From assembly GCA_028280485.1 (NCBI GenBank), contig JANQLS010000039.1, positions 1-64,000 of the forward strand: a stretch of 64,000 bases of DNA, given 5' to 3'. The DNA comes from Planctomycetota bacterium (GTDB lineage: Bacteria; Planctomycetota; UBA8108; JACQVS01). A program made the position numbers and the translations under genes. Below the pieces are notes generated by a model. It searched no databases. It had not been told where the DNA came from and saw nothing but the letters and a program-made list of their open reading frames with translations. This document shows positions 40,301 to 48,318 of the stretch, one piece after another. The stretch's first letter is position 1; each line of letters starts with the position of its first letter.

Positions 40301-42271
40301 GCGCAACTGACCTTCGATGGTCAAGGTCGAGATTACGCAAAAATGAATGAGCGCCTCACCTTTTGGCTACTCGATCAAGTGGATGTCCCGACTCCCAGAC
40401 AGCGCTACATTCACTTCAACATCTACGGCCAAGATCGAGAAACTGGAATTTACGAAGATGTTGAAAAGATCAACGGTGAATATTTAAGTCGATGGTTCCC
40501 CGGAGAAAAGAAAGAGAATCAACTCGTCGACCTCCTTTATAAGGTCGATGACTATTGGGACTTCCGTCCCTCCAGTGGAAGTTCAGGTGGAGGATTTCGG
40601 GGAGGCTTCGGTGGCTTTGGTCGAGGGAATGGAAGTTATGTAGAAGCTTATATGCAGTATGAAACATCTGATCCCGAAGATTACCGTTGGAACTTCCCAC
40701 CTCGAGCGAATGGCAATCGGGAAGAGTTCGGCCCACTCGTTGAACTCATTCGTTTTGTCGACTCGAAGAAAACCAAAGATGAAGAATTTCAAAAGCGCCT
40801 GGATTCGATGATCGATGTGGATCAATGGGCTCGAATCTTAGCGGGAAGAACACTCGCCAACGATTGGGATACCTACGGAATGCAACGCGGGAAAAATGCT
40901 TACCTTTATCGCGCACCATCTGGGCTTTGGTACCTCTTACCCTGGGATTCTGATCTGAGTTGGGCTGGAAGAGGAGGCTTTAATCCTTTTGGAAGACAGG
41001 CGTCTCTAATCTCAGGAAAGTTCCCAGCAGTGAATCGAATTTTTGATCAGGCCAAATACCGACGTCACCTGCTTAGCAATTTAGCCTTTCTTGCCTCTAA
41101 AAAATTAGATCCCAATTACTTCAGTAAGGTGATCGCCGATTTAGAAAAGCAAGTCGGAGTTCGCGCTCAACATATGCTCCAAACAGCAGCCAGCAATCGA
41201 ACCCGTATCTTGGACCAAATTCCCAAAGTGGAGCTTCAAGTCACTCGCGCACAACAAGTCAAACGCGAAGACTCATCCGAGATTCTTCGAATCTACGGCA
41301 CTGCTCCCCTCATCACGCAAGGTCTTCAACTGGATTGGAAAACTGGGAAGGTACATTTCCTCGATGAAAAAAATTGGGTTGCCGAATTTGAATTCCCCCA
41401 GCAAAAAGCTAAGGTAAAACTTCAAGCCCTAGATCGTGAAGGGGATGCAGTCGCTGAAATTGAACTCCAACTCGGTGAAAAGACGGCTTCCGAATCGACA
41501 AAACAGAATTGGGATCAATGGCCGGGGAATAAGGGGACTTGGAAGGGTTTCACTCAATATCGATTTGAGGTCGATGGAAGGAAAGCTTATGTCGTCCTTC
41601 CGAAACAAGCGAATGAAAATCGCCCCTGGATCTGGCGCATGCGATTTCCTGGCTTCCATGCCGAAATGGATGTCAGCTTGTTAGGCAAAGGTTTTCATGT
41701 GGCGTATATCGATATGGCCGGAATGTTGGGGTCGCCAACTTCCCTTAAACACATGGATAAGTTCTACACTTTCCTCACCACTGAACACGGTCTATCTAAG
41801 AAGGTCGTGCTTGAAGGCGTGAGTCGAGGTGGATTATTCGCTTATAACTGGGCCGTTAAAAATACTAAAAAGATTGCCTGTATTTACTGTGACACCCCGG
41901 TTTGCGATTTCAAAAGTTGGCCCGGTGGAAGAGGGAGCGGCTTAGGCTCAAAAGGAACTTGGAATCAATGTTTAAAAGTGTATGGCCTCACCGAAGAACA
42001 AGCCTTAGCCTACAAGAAAAACCCGATCGATCACGCCCCGGTTCTCGCCAAAGCTCAAATTCCGATCCTCCACATCATTTCTCTCAACGATAAGGTCGTC
42101 CCCCCCGAGGAGAATACCTTAGTCCTTAAGAAGCGCCTTCAACAGCACGGCTGGGATATGGAAATTATCGAGGTCAAAGAAGGAACAAAAAAATCTCACG
42201 GCCACCACTTTACTCATCCCGAGCCTGAGAAAGTTGTGCAATTCATTCTGAAGCACGCGATCGCTCAGTAG
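37301..42271 (+). CDS. Giant secreted CotH protein fused to an alpha/beta-hydrolase
   Basis: About 1656 residues from the ATG at 37301. A GTG at 37271 is possible but places ten extra residues before a good signal peptide (IFFVLLLGSPLTAA). The order is: lamin-tail domain (YRHPAGDEMEFIEIYN); beta-sandwich module (FDDSKWESG, VDYDDGFVAFLNGKE); two further lamin-tail domains (LEWIELYNPSS and YHPSSGNPDDEFIELYN); and a lectin-like segment. A CotH kinase-fold domain (about 930-1270) then has VGFRARGSGFTRGSRNWRL and LLPWDSDLSW, with a glycine-rich insert. The last 270 residues are an alpha/beta-hydrolase with nucleophile elbow GVSRGG, an Asp in SLNDKVV and a His in HGHHF. The fusion combines a possible protein kinase and an esterase or peptidase on one exported chain. 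It ends two bases from the convergent gene. Confidence 0.9.
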   Translation: MIRTNELLTKALPLCLQRSSLIFFVLLLGSPLTAAPWLTFTEVCYRHPAGDEMEFIEIYNLEAPHVDLSGWKLEGEVDFEFPKGTQIEPRQCLVIAKNLEAFKKIYPKTKAIGPFEGRLNNDGGRITLLNNVGAKMAEMRYGRDGSWSAIADGTGHTLVLADALFDARQPLSWKPSEQQNGSPGTFEQSFEQIPGDLIIKRGEEWKYFPGTQAPPEDWKSLEFDDSKWESGKSGFGFGDNDDETVLRDMPGRYLSLFTRKVFSVENPKALGDLSLLVDYDDGFVAFLNGKELARANVESLAFDQPARGSREAGRPTAIKMGEAQSILRKGKNVLAVAGFNAFIGSSDFSLIVELESKKKKVASLQTISLPIRLNEISTQATSNGFSLEWIELYNPSSKNIKLSEVHLSDDPERLTKWKANKNKSIPPRGFAVLTGDELNLDSQKVNPETIYLSVNDGKQILDALSLRSLPKSSNLDPKKKASLSIGRYPDGTDRTWLLAKATHKSSNQISTNNLLHINEIHYHPSSGNPDDEFIELYNQSSDEISLEGLRLRGGVSFDFPKSSSIKPKGYLVIARNPSALSSKYKIPAQHVIGPFKGGLSNRGEEIRLEDIFGRTLDFVSYADRHPWPTSADGWGSSLELIDSQIDNSFSGAWDSSKETSKSEWTQVKYTAGVYLFGRTSASLFQFMLLNSGECLIDDLKVIDKDGKTVIDENFNGEKSKWRGYGTHRDSKVLQKSPYSDSPCYHLVAKGRGNSRTNFVSLPLNEPLEELEKYTVSFKAKWISGSPLLLSRTSGQGLARSTRLTTPILPGTPGKSNSITKASPPVIGTPVQSPIIPQIDQAVTFTVPITARSSITTAELRYRHESMSEWKKVALKKRDDLHFTGVIPPLAKGRVEFTIHAADKDKRKGVFPNGGQQKPTQYAVGLTVEPSLPAFTVLVSDREWEAAQSRQRMSNYLMDATLVYGDSRIFYNVGFRARGSGFTRGSRNWRLVFGADTLDGRAQLTFDGQGRDYAKMNERLTFWLLDQVDVPTPRQRYIHFNIYGQDRETGIYEDVEKINGEYLSRWFPGEKKENQLVDLLYKVDDYWDFRPSSGSSGGGFRGGFGGFGRGNGSYVEAYMQYETSDPEDYRWNFPPRANGNREEFGPLVELIRFVDSKKTKDEEFQKRLDSMIDVDQWARILAGRTLANDWDTYGMQRGKNAYLYRAPSGLWYLLPWDSDLSWAGRGGFNPFGRQASLISGKFPAVNRIFDQAKYRRHLLSNLAFLASKKLDPNYFSKVIADLEKQVGVRAQHMLQTAASNRTRILDQIPKVELQVTRAQQVKREDSSEILRIYGTAPLITQGLQLDWKTGKVHFLDEKNWVAEFEFPQQKAKVKLQALDREGDAVAEIELQLGEKTASESTKQNWDQWPGNKGTWKGFTQYRFEVDGRKAYVVLPKQANENRPWIWRMRFPGFHAEMDVSLLGKGFHVAYIDMAGMLGSPTSLKHMDKFYTFLTTEHGLSKKVVLEGVSRGGLFAYNWAVKNTKKIACIYCDTPVCDFKSWPGGRGSGLGSKGTWNQCLKVYGLTEEQALAYKKNPIDHAPVLAKAQIPILHIISLNDKVVPPEENTLVLKKRLQQHGWDMEIIEVKEGTKKSHGHHFTHPEPEKVVQFILKHAIAQ

Positions 42272-42273
42272 TT

Positions 42274-42657
42274 TTAAGGCGGCAAAACAAAATTGCTACG
42301 GGCAATTTCAGAGTCGAGAACATCTTTGGGGTAATACTTCTCTAAAATCTTACTATCTAAAAGATCGGGATTCGCTCTTGAGAACTCTTCCCAAGAAGCA
42401 TTGGGTCCCGTATGTAAACGTTCATTGATCAGAGTTAAATACGCCCAGGTAATGGTCTCATGGTAAAGATTGTGAGCTCCCTTGGATTCAGCGTAAAGAC
42501 GAAGCTTATCGGGGAATTGAGCTAAGACCTGAAGAAGTGATTGCTCTTTTAGATAAAAGTACCCCAGTTGAACGTGTTCTTCATGACTCAATTCAGGGTG
42601 GGAACAGTTTTCGAAATTTTCAACCAATGCGGGTAAGTCAGATGAGCCTTTATTCAT
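42274..42657 (-). CDS. Small conserved protein of unknown function
   Basis: A 127-residue soluble protein, predicted mostly helical, with no signal peptide. Motifs include LSHEEHVQLGYFYL, KGAHNLYHETITWAYLTLINER, WEEFSRANPDLLD and KYYPKDVLDSEIARSNFVLPP. I recall similar small proteins with a conserved YHETIT motif in other bacteria, but I cannot name the family. The gene overlaps the end of the CoaX-like gene by 8 bases, so it is the last gene of a three-gene operon. It ends two bases from the convergent CotH gene. Confidence 0.75.
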   Translation of the reverse strand: MNKGSSDLPALVENFENCSHPELSHEEHVQLGYFYLKEQSLLQVLAQFPDKLRLYAESKGAHNLYHETITWAYLTLINERLHTGPNASWEEFSRANPDLLDSKILEKYYPKDVLDSEIARSNFVLPP

Positions 42658-43327
42658 TATTATCTTGATGCCAAAGCTCTAATAAACCACGGTGAACTAA
42701 TTCGGGTTCATGCTGAACGGGTAACCTTCCATTCTCGATATAGGTTTTTGCATTCCTTCCAGTGATCACCAATAGAGGTCCATTGGCCCCATGACCCTCA
42801 ACGAAGGAAACAATTTCACGATCCAAGACTCGTGAAAACTCAATTGGATCTTCAGGCAGTGAATCGAGGCTGATTCCTGTCCGCATACAATCCTCTTCAT
42901 CAATAAGATCGAGAGTGACTCCCTCATTACTATCAATGACACAACAGGATCCCCCGTACGCTCGATGGGCCGCAAAGAGGGAAACCCAGCGACGCGTAGA
43001 TGGCTTAGTCGCAATTTTCGATAAGTCGATCGGACAAGGAAGATCCTTGTCAGCAAAACGAACGATTGGTTTTTGCTCCTCGAAGAGAATTTGAATGGCT
43101 TCCAATGATCCATCTTCGTGAATCACCCCGAGCACATTTTTAAGCGGTTGACCGGTTAATTGACTGAGTTCTTCAATGCCATCAAAATCAAAATTTTGAA
43201 TGTCTTTTGGATTGGAATCTAACCAAAGAATGGCATTTATACCCACCTCCCTACAATCAAGGGTTAACAAACCGGGAGGAGCGGGAGACCAATCGGGTAT
43301 CCAACTATTACTGTCTTTCAAGTCCAT
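42650..43327 (-). CDS. Degenerate type III pantothenate kinase-like (CoaX-like) protein
   Basis: About 225 residues from the ATG at 43327; an ATG at 43351 would overlap the upstream gene by 14 bases. The layout matches CoaX. The N-terminal GLLTLDCREVGINAILWL aligns with the LxxDxGNxxIK phosphate loop. The middle RRWVSLFAAHRAYGG aligns with DRxxxxxAAHxxYGG. CVIDSNEGVTLDLID aligns with the VDxGTAxTxDLID loop. The end ELVHRGLLELW matches the usual CoaX C-terminus. The catalytic glycine-rich loops are altered: GN of the first loop is RE, the D of DRW is R, and GTA of the second is NEG. The protein is therefore probably inactive as a kinase and may have a different role. This is inference from a manual alignment. 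Confidence 0.6.
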   Translation of the reverse strand: MDLKDSNSWIPDWSPAPPGLLTLDCREVGINAILWLDSNPKDIQNFDFDGIEELSQLTGQPLKNVLGVIHEDGSLEAIQILFEEQKPIVRFADKDLPCPIDLSKIATKPSTRRWVSLFAAHRAYGGSCCVIDSNEGVTLDLIDEEDCMRTGISLDSLPEDPIEFSRVLDREIVSFVEGHGANGPLLVITGRNAKTYIENGRLPVQHEPELVHRGLLELWHQDNNE

Positions 43328-43337
43328 GACAACTGGC

Positions 43338-43619
43338 CTACTGAACACCATCTTTTTCGAGCAAACGATGACTATCGATTGCCGTTAGATCTAATCCATA
43401 AACTTTTTTCAAATCACGAATAACTTGAAGACTCTTCTTACTAAATGGGCTCTTCCCTTCAAAGGCATGCAAGCATATTCCCTCTAGAAGATCTCCGAGA
43501 GAAATATCATGATACTCAGCCAGAGCTTTAAGCACTTTGACGAGTCTCTTTTCCATGCGCACTCCAGTTTGGATGCGCTCAACAATAGGTGGTTCGGTTT
43601 GTTTTCGTTTCGTGGCCAT
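43338..43619 (-). CDS. Small putative DNA-binding protein (ribbon-helix-helix-like)
   Basis: About 93 residues from the ATG at 43619; a GTG at 43646 is also possible. The central part RMEKRLVKVLKALAEYHDIS followed by LGDLLEGICLHAFEGK looks like a short beta strand plus two helices, as in ribbon-helix-helix repressors, but the match is weak. The rest is charged and helical. It is the first gene of an operon with the CoaX-like and 127-residue genes. A 22-bp palindrome directly before the start could be its own operator. Confidence 0.55.
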   Translation of the reverse strand: MATKRKQTEPPIVERIQTGVRMEKRLVKVLKALAEYHDISLGDLLEGICLHAFEGKSPFSKKSLQVIRDLKKVYGLDLTAIDSHRLLEKDGVQ

Positions 43620-43622
43620 GAT

Positions 43623-43644
43623 GTTATCATGGTACCTTGGTAAC
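43623..43644. promoter_or_regulatory. 22-bp imperfect palindrome before a putative repressor gene
   Basis: The sequence has centre GGTACC and arms GTTATCAT and TTGGTAAC, with two mismatched pairs across the 11-bp halves. It lies just before the ATG at 43619 of the small DNA-binding-like gene, so autoregulation is plausible. If translation begins at the GTG at 43646 the site would be coding. Confidence 0.45.
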
Positions 43645-43949
43645 ACTACTCATTCAAGCCCCTCAATTAGACGGTCTTTTCCAACCTCCAAGTCACACCG
43701 ACTCCGGTAAGGGAATTCACTTTTGAGATTCAGTAGATCGAAACGAGCCCAGCAAGCCCTAAAAGCCATAAACCATTCACAGAAAATCACTTAAGTAAGA
43801 GCGCCTGCTTATCACAAATAGTTGGTAAACAATTCTTAAAAAATTGACCTATTAGGAAGCACTTCGAGTGGCCATTACTACTTATAGTATTAACCTGGCC
43901 TTAACATTTAAACGTTCAAGCTGAACCCCCATTCCAAATTGGATTTCTA
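43645..43949. other. Intergenic region between divergent operons
   Basis: These 305 bases separate the RHH-like/CoaX-like operon from the CotH-ankyrin gene and should hold promoters for both. No hairpin, repeat or small ORF with supporting features was recognised. Confidence 0.4.
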
Positions 43950-46862
43950 ATGAAGTCAATTCACCTTTCATGCCTCCTCGGACTCTTGGGTCTAACCCTA
44001 ACCCTCCCCCTTCAAGCGAAAGATAGACTGACTCTTGATTCGCTTTTCCCCAGCGATCGAGTTATCGATGTTCAGATCACCGTTGAAGAAGATGATTGGG
44101 ATACGATTCGCTACCAACGACGCGACATCCGTAAGGCACTATCAGAAAAACGGAAACTGGGCCCCATTGAGCGCCCCTTCACTTACGTTCCGGCCAAAGT
44201 AAAAATTGACGGTCATGAGTTCCCGACTGTGGGAATCCGGAAAAAGGGTTTCCTGGGATCACTTAATTCCACTCGTCCTTCCTTGAAGGTAAAACTCGAT
44301 TACACCATCGAGGGGATCAATATCGGTGGTATCAATAATTTAACTTTCAATAACAACAATCAAGATACCAGCTTGGTCAGTCAATTTTTAAGCTACGACC
44401 TTTTCAATCGTGCTGGTTCTCCCGCCCCTCGCGTTGGCTACGCAAAAGTGACCGTCAACGGAAAGAACCTTGGAATTTATTCCCATGTAGAAACCGTTCG
44501 AAAGCCTTTACTGAAAAGAGGCTTTGGGGATGACAACGGTACTCTCTACGAAGGTACAGTCACCGATTTTTATCAGGGCTGGGAACACAGCTTCGAACGG
44601 AAGGTAGGTGACGATGAAAAAGGTAAAGCAAAAATCAAGCAGCTGATCGACGCGCTCGACGATGGCGGTGGTACTCCCATTTTAAAAGCAAAGGCTCCCG
44701 CCAGGGCTTGGGTGCCTACGAGTGGTGAACACGACAAAGATTGGTTTAAGCCCAACTTTGATGATTCTAAGTGGGCAGAAGGAGCAGGCGGAGCTGGCTT
44801 TGAAACTCAATCGGGTTACGAACCTCATATTCACCCGAATTTTGACTTTGAAGAGGAAATGCATGGAGTGAGAAATTCCCTCTACATGAGAATTCCCTTC
44901 GAGATCGACAGTATTCCCGAAAAACTCGCAATCCTAAAGCTTGGAGTGAAATTCGATGACGGCTTCGTGGCTTATTTGAATGGGCATAAAGTCGCCAGTA
45001 TCAATGCACCAGAGGATGCACAATGGAACTCGCGAGCGACTGGAAATCATGACGATGGAAGCGCTATGAGGTATCAATCGATTCCTATTACGAAACATAA
45101 AGGTAAGCTTCGAAAAGGGAAAAACCTCTTAGCAATTCATGGCTTAAACATCGATGAAGAGAGTTCCGATTTTCTCATCGCCGCTAAAATCGATTACAGC
45201 GAAACCTCTTCGTTTCAAAACGTATCTAAAGCTGTGGATCTCGAAAAATTCTTTCGATTTTGGGCGATCGAAAGTCTCTTAGGCTTTTGGGATGGTTATA
45301 CGGCGAACCGAAATAACTTCTTTGTTTACCACAACCCAAAAACCGACAAACTCCACTTCTTACCTTGGGGTGCCGATAGTCTCTTCGAAAAATTCAGCCG
45401 AATTGACCGAGATCCAAGACTTCCCTTATCAGTGAAAACAGGGGGTCTCTTGGCTTACAAGTTCTATCAAACGAAATCGGGGAAAGTTCGGTATCGCAAA
45501 ACTCTTCAAGCCATCATGAAAGAGATTTGGGACGAAGAGAGACTACTCGCTGAGTGTGATCGTATTGAAAAACTCCTCGAACCGTATGTTGAAGGAGTGA
45601 GACAACAGCGAAGATTCCCCGAAAGCTTAGATCGAGTGCGCGAGTTCATTCGAAATCGTCGCGAAGAAATCAACGAAGAAATCGCCGATGGCATGCCCGA
45701 GTGGAATCGAGCCCCCAGTGAACCGCCCGCCATTCCAGAAGGCGAAGGAAATCCTTTTGCTCGAAGAGCTCCTAGGAATAACCTCTGGGCCGCAGCGCGC
45801 GAAGGAAGCGTAGAGAAAATCAAAAAGCATTTAACTGAAAAGAACATCGATCAACTCGATGGCATGGGTTCCTCAGCCCTGAGTTGGGCCGCTGGCTTAG
45901 GAAGACTCGATGCCGTTAAGTTTCTTTTGCTTAAAGGAGCAAACGTCAACCAGAGAAATCGAGATGGGAATACTTCCTTAGACAGCGCGGAAAGAGACTT
46001 CGAACCGGGAACGGCAGCCTTCATGGATTCGGTTTTTGGAATTGAACTCGACGAAGCAAAAGCCGCTAAGAATAAACAAGTGATCGCAAAGCTATTACGA
46101 AGTAAAGGGGCCAAATTAGGAAAAGAGTTAGGGAAACACGTAACAATATTTAAGGCGGCAATCACCAACGATATTGAAAGCTTATCCAAAATTATTAAGA
46201 CCACCAAAAACCTTAACGCTCATGATCAGTTCGGCTCCACAGCATTGAGTTGGGCCGCCGGTCTTGGAAGCACGGAGGCTGTTGAGCTCCTGATCAAAAG
46301 TGGTGCTGATGTCAATGCTCGAAATCGAGATCGACGAACTCCTTTAGATAATGTCCAAGGTGAGCTCGAAGATGGATTCAAGCAATTTGTTGATGGCATG
46401 TTTCAGGTCGATATCGACATCGACAAAATCAACAGCACGAGACCCAAGATCGCCAAACTCCTTAAGAAGCATGGGGCGAAATTCAGTAAAGACTTAACTG
46501 CTCCTAGCGACCTATGGACGGCTGCTCGAAATGGTGATGTTAAAGGAATCGAAAAGCATTTAGATAAGACCGATGTAAATGCTAAGGATGACTTTCAGAC
46601 TACAGCTTTGATGTGGGCTACTGGCTTGGGAAGAATCGAAGCGGTAAAACTGCTCCTTAAAAAGGGAGCCGATATGAATCTTAAGAACGGGGAAGGGAAA
46701 ACGGCATTAGATATCTCAAGAGATAAGCTCGACGGGAATGCGCGAGGATTTCTTGAACAATTTTTCAAAATCAAAATAGACGTCAATAAAGCCAACAAAG
46801 CCAAAGCAGAGATCGAAAAACTGCTTAAGAAAAAGGGGGCAAAGTCAGGTAAAGAGGGATAG
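43950..46862 (+). CDS. Secreted CotH kinase-fold protein with internal insertion and ankyrin tail
   Basis: A 970-residue exported protein; the signal peptide is CLLGLLGLTLTLPLQAK. A CotH kinase-fold domain spans about 30-560 (TVGIRKKGFLGSLNSTRPSL, LTFNNNNQDTSLVSQFLSYD and FLPWGADSLFEKF). It is split at about residues 253-425 by the same beta-sandwich module seen in the other CotH proteins (FDDSKWAEG, KFDDGFVAYLNGHKV, LAIHGLN). The last 350 residues carry three ankyrin-type units of about 110 residues, each starting near LWAAAREG or FKAAITND and including ALSWAAGLGRLDAVKFLLLK. Each unit has an insertion beginning FMDSVFGIELD or similar. It is a stand-alone gene ending in a strong terminator. 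The split kinase fold may be regulated through the inserted module, which is inference. Confidence 0.9.
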   Translation: MKSIHLSCLLGLLGLTLTLPLQAKDRLTLDSLFPSDRVIDVQITVEEDDWDTIRYQRRDIRKALSEKRKLGPIERPFTYVPAKVKIDGHEFPTVGIRKKGFLGSLNSTRPSLKVKLDYTIEGINIGGINNLTFNNNNQDTSLVSQFLSYDLFNRAGSPAPRVGYAKVTVNGKNLGIYSHVETVRKPLLKRGFGDDNGTLYEGTVTDFYQGWEHSFERKVGDDEKGKAKIKQLIDALDDGGGTPILKAKAPARAWVPTSGEHDKDWFKPNFDDSKWAEGAGGAGFETQSGYEPHIHPNFDFEEEMHGVRNSLYMRIPFEIDSIPEKLAILKLGVKFDDGFVAYLNGHKVASINAPEDAQWNSRATGNHDDGSAMRYQSIPITKHKGKLRKGKNLLAIHGLNIDEESSDFLIAAKIDYSETSSFQNVSKAVDLEKFFRFWAIESLLGFWDGYTANRNNFFVYHNPKTDKLHFLPWGADSLFEKFSRIDRDPRLPLSVKTGGLLAYKFYQTKSGKVRYRKTLQAIMKEIWDEERLLAECDRIEKLLEPYVEGVRQQRRFPESLDRVREFIRNRREEINEEIADGMPEWNRAPSEPPAIPEGEGNPFARRAPRNNLWAAAREGSVEKIKKHLTEKNIDQLDGMGSSALSWAAGLGRLDAVKFLLLKGANVNQRNRDGNTSLDSAERDFEPGTAAFMDSVFGIELDEAKAAKNKQVIAKLLRSKGAKLGKELGKHVTIFKAAITNDIESLSKIIKTTKNLNAHDQFGSTALSWAAGLGSTEAVELLIKSGADVNARNRDRRTPLDNVQGELEDGFKQFVDGMFQVDIDIDKINSTRPKIAKLLKKHGAKFSKDLTAPSDLWTAARNGDVKGIEKHLDKTDVNAKDDFQTTALMWATGLGRIEAVKLLLKKGADMNLKNGEGKTALDISRDKLDGNARGFLEQFFKIKIDVNKANKAKAEIEKLLKKKGAKSGKEG

Positions 46863-46917
46863 TACTCAAGCTCTACGCTTCCTGATTCTGCTAAATACCT
46901 TCCCTGGAAGACCCCAA

Positions 46918-46962
46918 CAAGCTTAATGAACGAATCAATTAGTTCATTAAGCTTGCTTTTTT
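46918..46962 (+). terminator. Intrinsic terminator of the CotH-ankyrin gene
   Basis: A 14-bp perfect stem (CAAGCTTAATGAAC at 46918-46931, GTTCATTAAGCTTG at 46942-46955) is followed by C and six T. It lies 56 bases after the stop codon. Confidence 0.9.
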
Positions 46963-47082
46963 GGTGAGTTCGCATAGCCTATTTATTGGGTGAGACCTAT
47001 TCGGTGATTCTAATTGATCCTATTTTAATCAAGCTATGCTGATTGATAATTTAGAGCCTCCTCTGAAACAAGGTCGAAACCT

Positions 47083-48318
47083 ATGCCTTCAACCCTCCCC
47101 CATTCAAAGCAAATTTCGCGGACCACCTTAATAGCATTAATCCTACTCATTAGCCTCCCTTCCTTTTCTATCCTCGCCGATGAACTTTTTTGGGCGGGAG
47201 TTCCCTCTGATGAAGAGCAGTACGGAATTTATGCAGCGGACTTAGAAGTACCGAATTCTATTCGCCTGGTTACTGCCCTGGAGCATCGGGTCCGAGACCT
47301 CACTGCCGATGCCCCTCACACTGTAAATAGAAAACTCCTCTGGCTATCGAAAACTCGAATTCAAAATAAACGCAGCGAGCTCTGGTATTCCAACTTTGAT
47401 GGTACGCGTCACGATTTACTCATACGCAACTCATTATATATGGGATCCCTCGCCCTAGATTCCAAGAATAGGGTCGCTTACATCGGAACGGACAATGGCA
47501 TCATTCGTTTCGAATTAGTCGGCTTTAAAACAGACACCTTTCTTGAAGAAACTTTTATTAACAATCTAAGCATCGATCCGGAAGAAGGAAGACTCTTTTG
47601 GATTGCCGAAGCACCGGAAAGAGAACCCGGCCGCTATCGCCCCCCTGCTATCTGGACCTCTAATCTCGAAGTAGAAGATCCAAAAGTCTTATTCGAAGTA
47701 GGTTCCTTCACTGGCGACTTAGGATTCACTGTTGACACCGTCAGAAAGAAAATTTACTGGGCTGCTGTGGATTTAAGTGGTGGGTGTAATTCAGTCGAGA
47801 GGATCAATAGAGCGAACTACGATGGGAGTGAAGAAGAATTGGTTTTCTGTGGAGGTCCCATACTAGATGATTGGCCGAGTTGGTTAGCGGCCGACATGAG
47901 ATCAAGCAACCTCGTTTGGCATAACGGTGAACTCGAATCTGTCTTTTCAGTCGAAGAGAGTGGAGAGAATAATTCGGAGTTGTTTAAAGCGAGCTCCTTA
48001 GACGCGATGAAGGTGATTCCACGATCAGCTAAAAATGAATTTGTTCGTGGGGATGTCAACCAGGACGGTCGAGTTGAAATGACCGATGCGATCAACACTC
48101 TTCAATGGCTATTTTTGGGAGAAAACACACCACGCTGTAAGGCAGCGGCTGATATTGAACTCAACGGTGAAATTGAAATTACAGATTCCGTTCTCCTTCT
48201 CAGCCATCTCTTTTTAGGTGGCCCGGGACCGGCTCATCCCTACCCGGATTGCGGGGGGTCATCTTTAGAGAGCGATTGGCAATTGGGTTGCCTGGTCTTT
48301 CCGGATAATTGCCAGTGA
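47083..48318 (+). CDS. Secreted YWTD-type propeller protein with dockerin-like C-terminus
   Basis: A 411-residue exported protein; the signal peptide ends near ILADE. Residues about 35-310 form LDL-receptor-like YWTD propeller blades (LFWAGVPSDEEQYGIYAADL, RLFWIAEAPE, KIYWAAVDLSGGCNSVERIN). The C-terminus carries two dockerin-type loops (GDVNQDGRVEMTD, DIELNGEIEITD), each followed by LFLG, and a cysteine-bearing tail. This is the smallest of the dockerin-tailed proteins here and the only one on the plus strand. The propeller probably binds a partner at the cell surface. The stop codon lies inside a small hairpin (48315-48322/48330-48337). Confidence 0.85.
   Translation: MPSTLPHSKQISRTTLIALILLISLPSFSILADELFWAGVPSDEEQYGIYAADLEVPNSIRLVTALEHRVRDLTADAPHTVNRKLLWLSKTRIQNKRSELWYSNFDGTRHDLLIRNSLYMGSLALDSKNRVAYIGTDNGIIRFELVGFKTDTFLEETFINNLSIDPEEGRLFWIAEAPEREPGRYRPPAIWTSNLEVEDPKVLFEVGSFTGDLGFTVDTVRKKIYWAAVDLSGGCNSVERINRANYDGSEEELVFCGGPILDDWPSWLAADMRSSNLVWHNGELESVFSVEESGENNSELFKASSLDAMKVIPRSAKNEFVRGDVNQDGRVEMTDAINTLQWLFLGENTPRCKAAADIELNGEIEITDSVLLLSHLFLGGPGPAHPYPDCGGSSLESDWQLGCLVFPDNCQ

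Noticed and set aside
42650..43327. Active type III pantothenate kinase
   Set aside because: The phosphate-binding loops and the Asp of the DR motif are altered.
47000..47060. Sigma-70-type promoter before the YWTD protein
   Set aside because: TTGATC and TATGCT have only a 15-base spacer and no other support.
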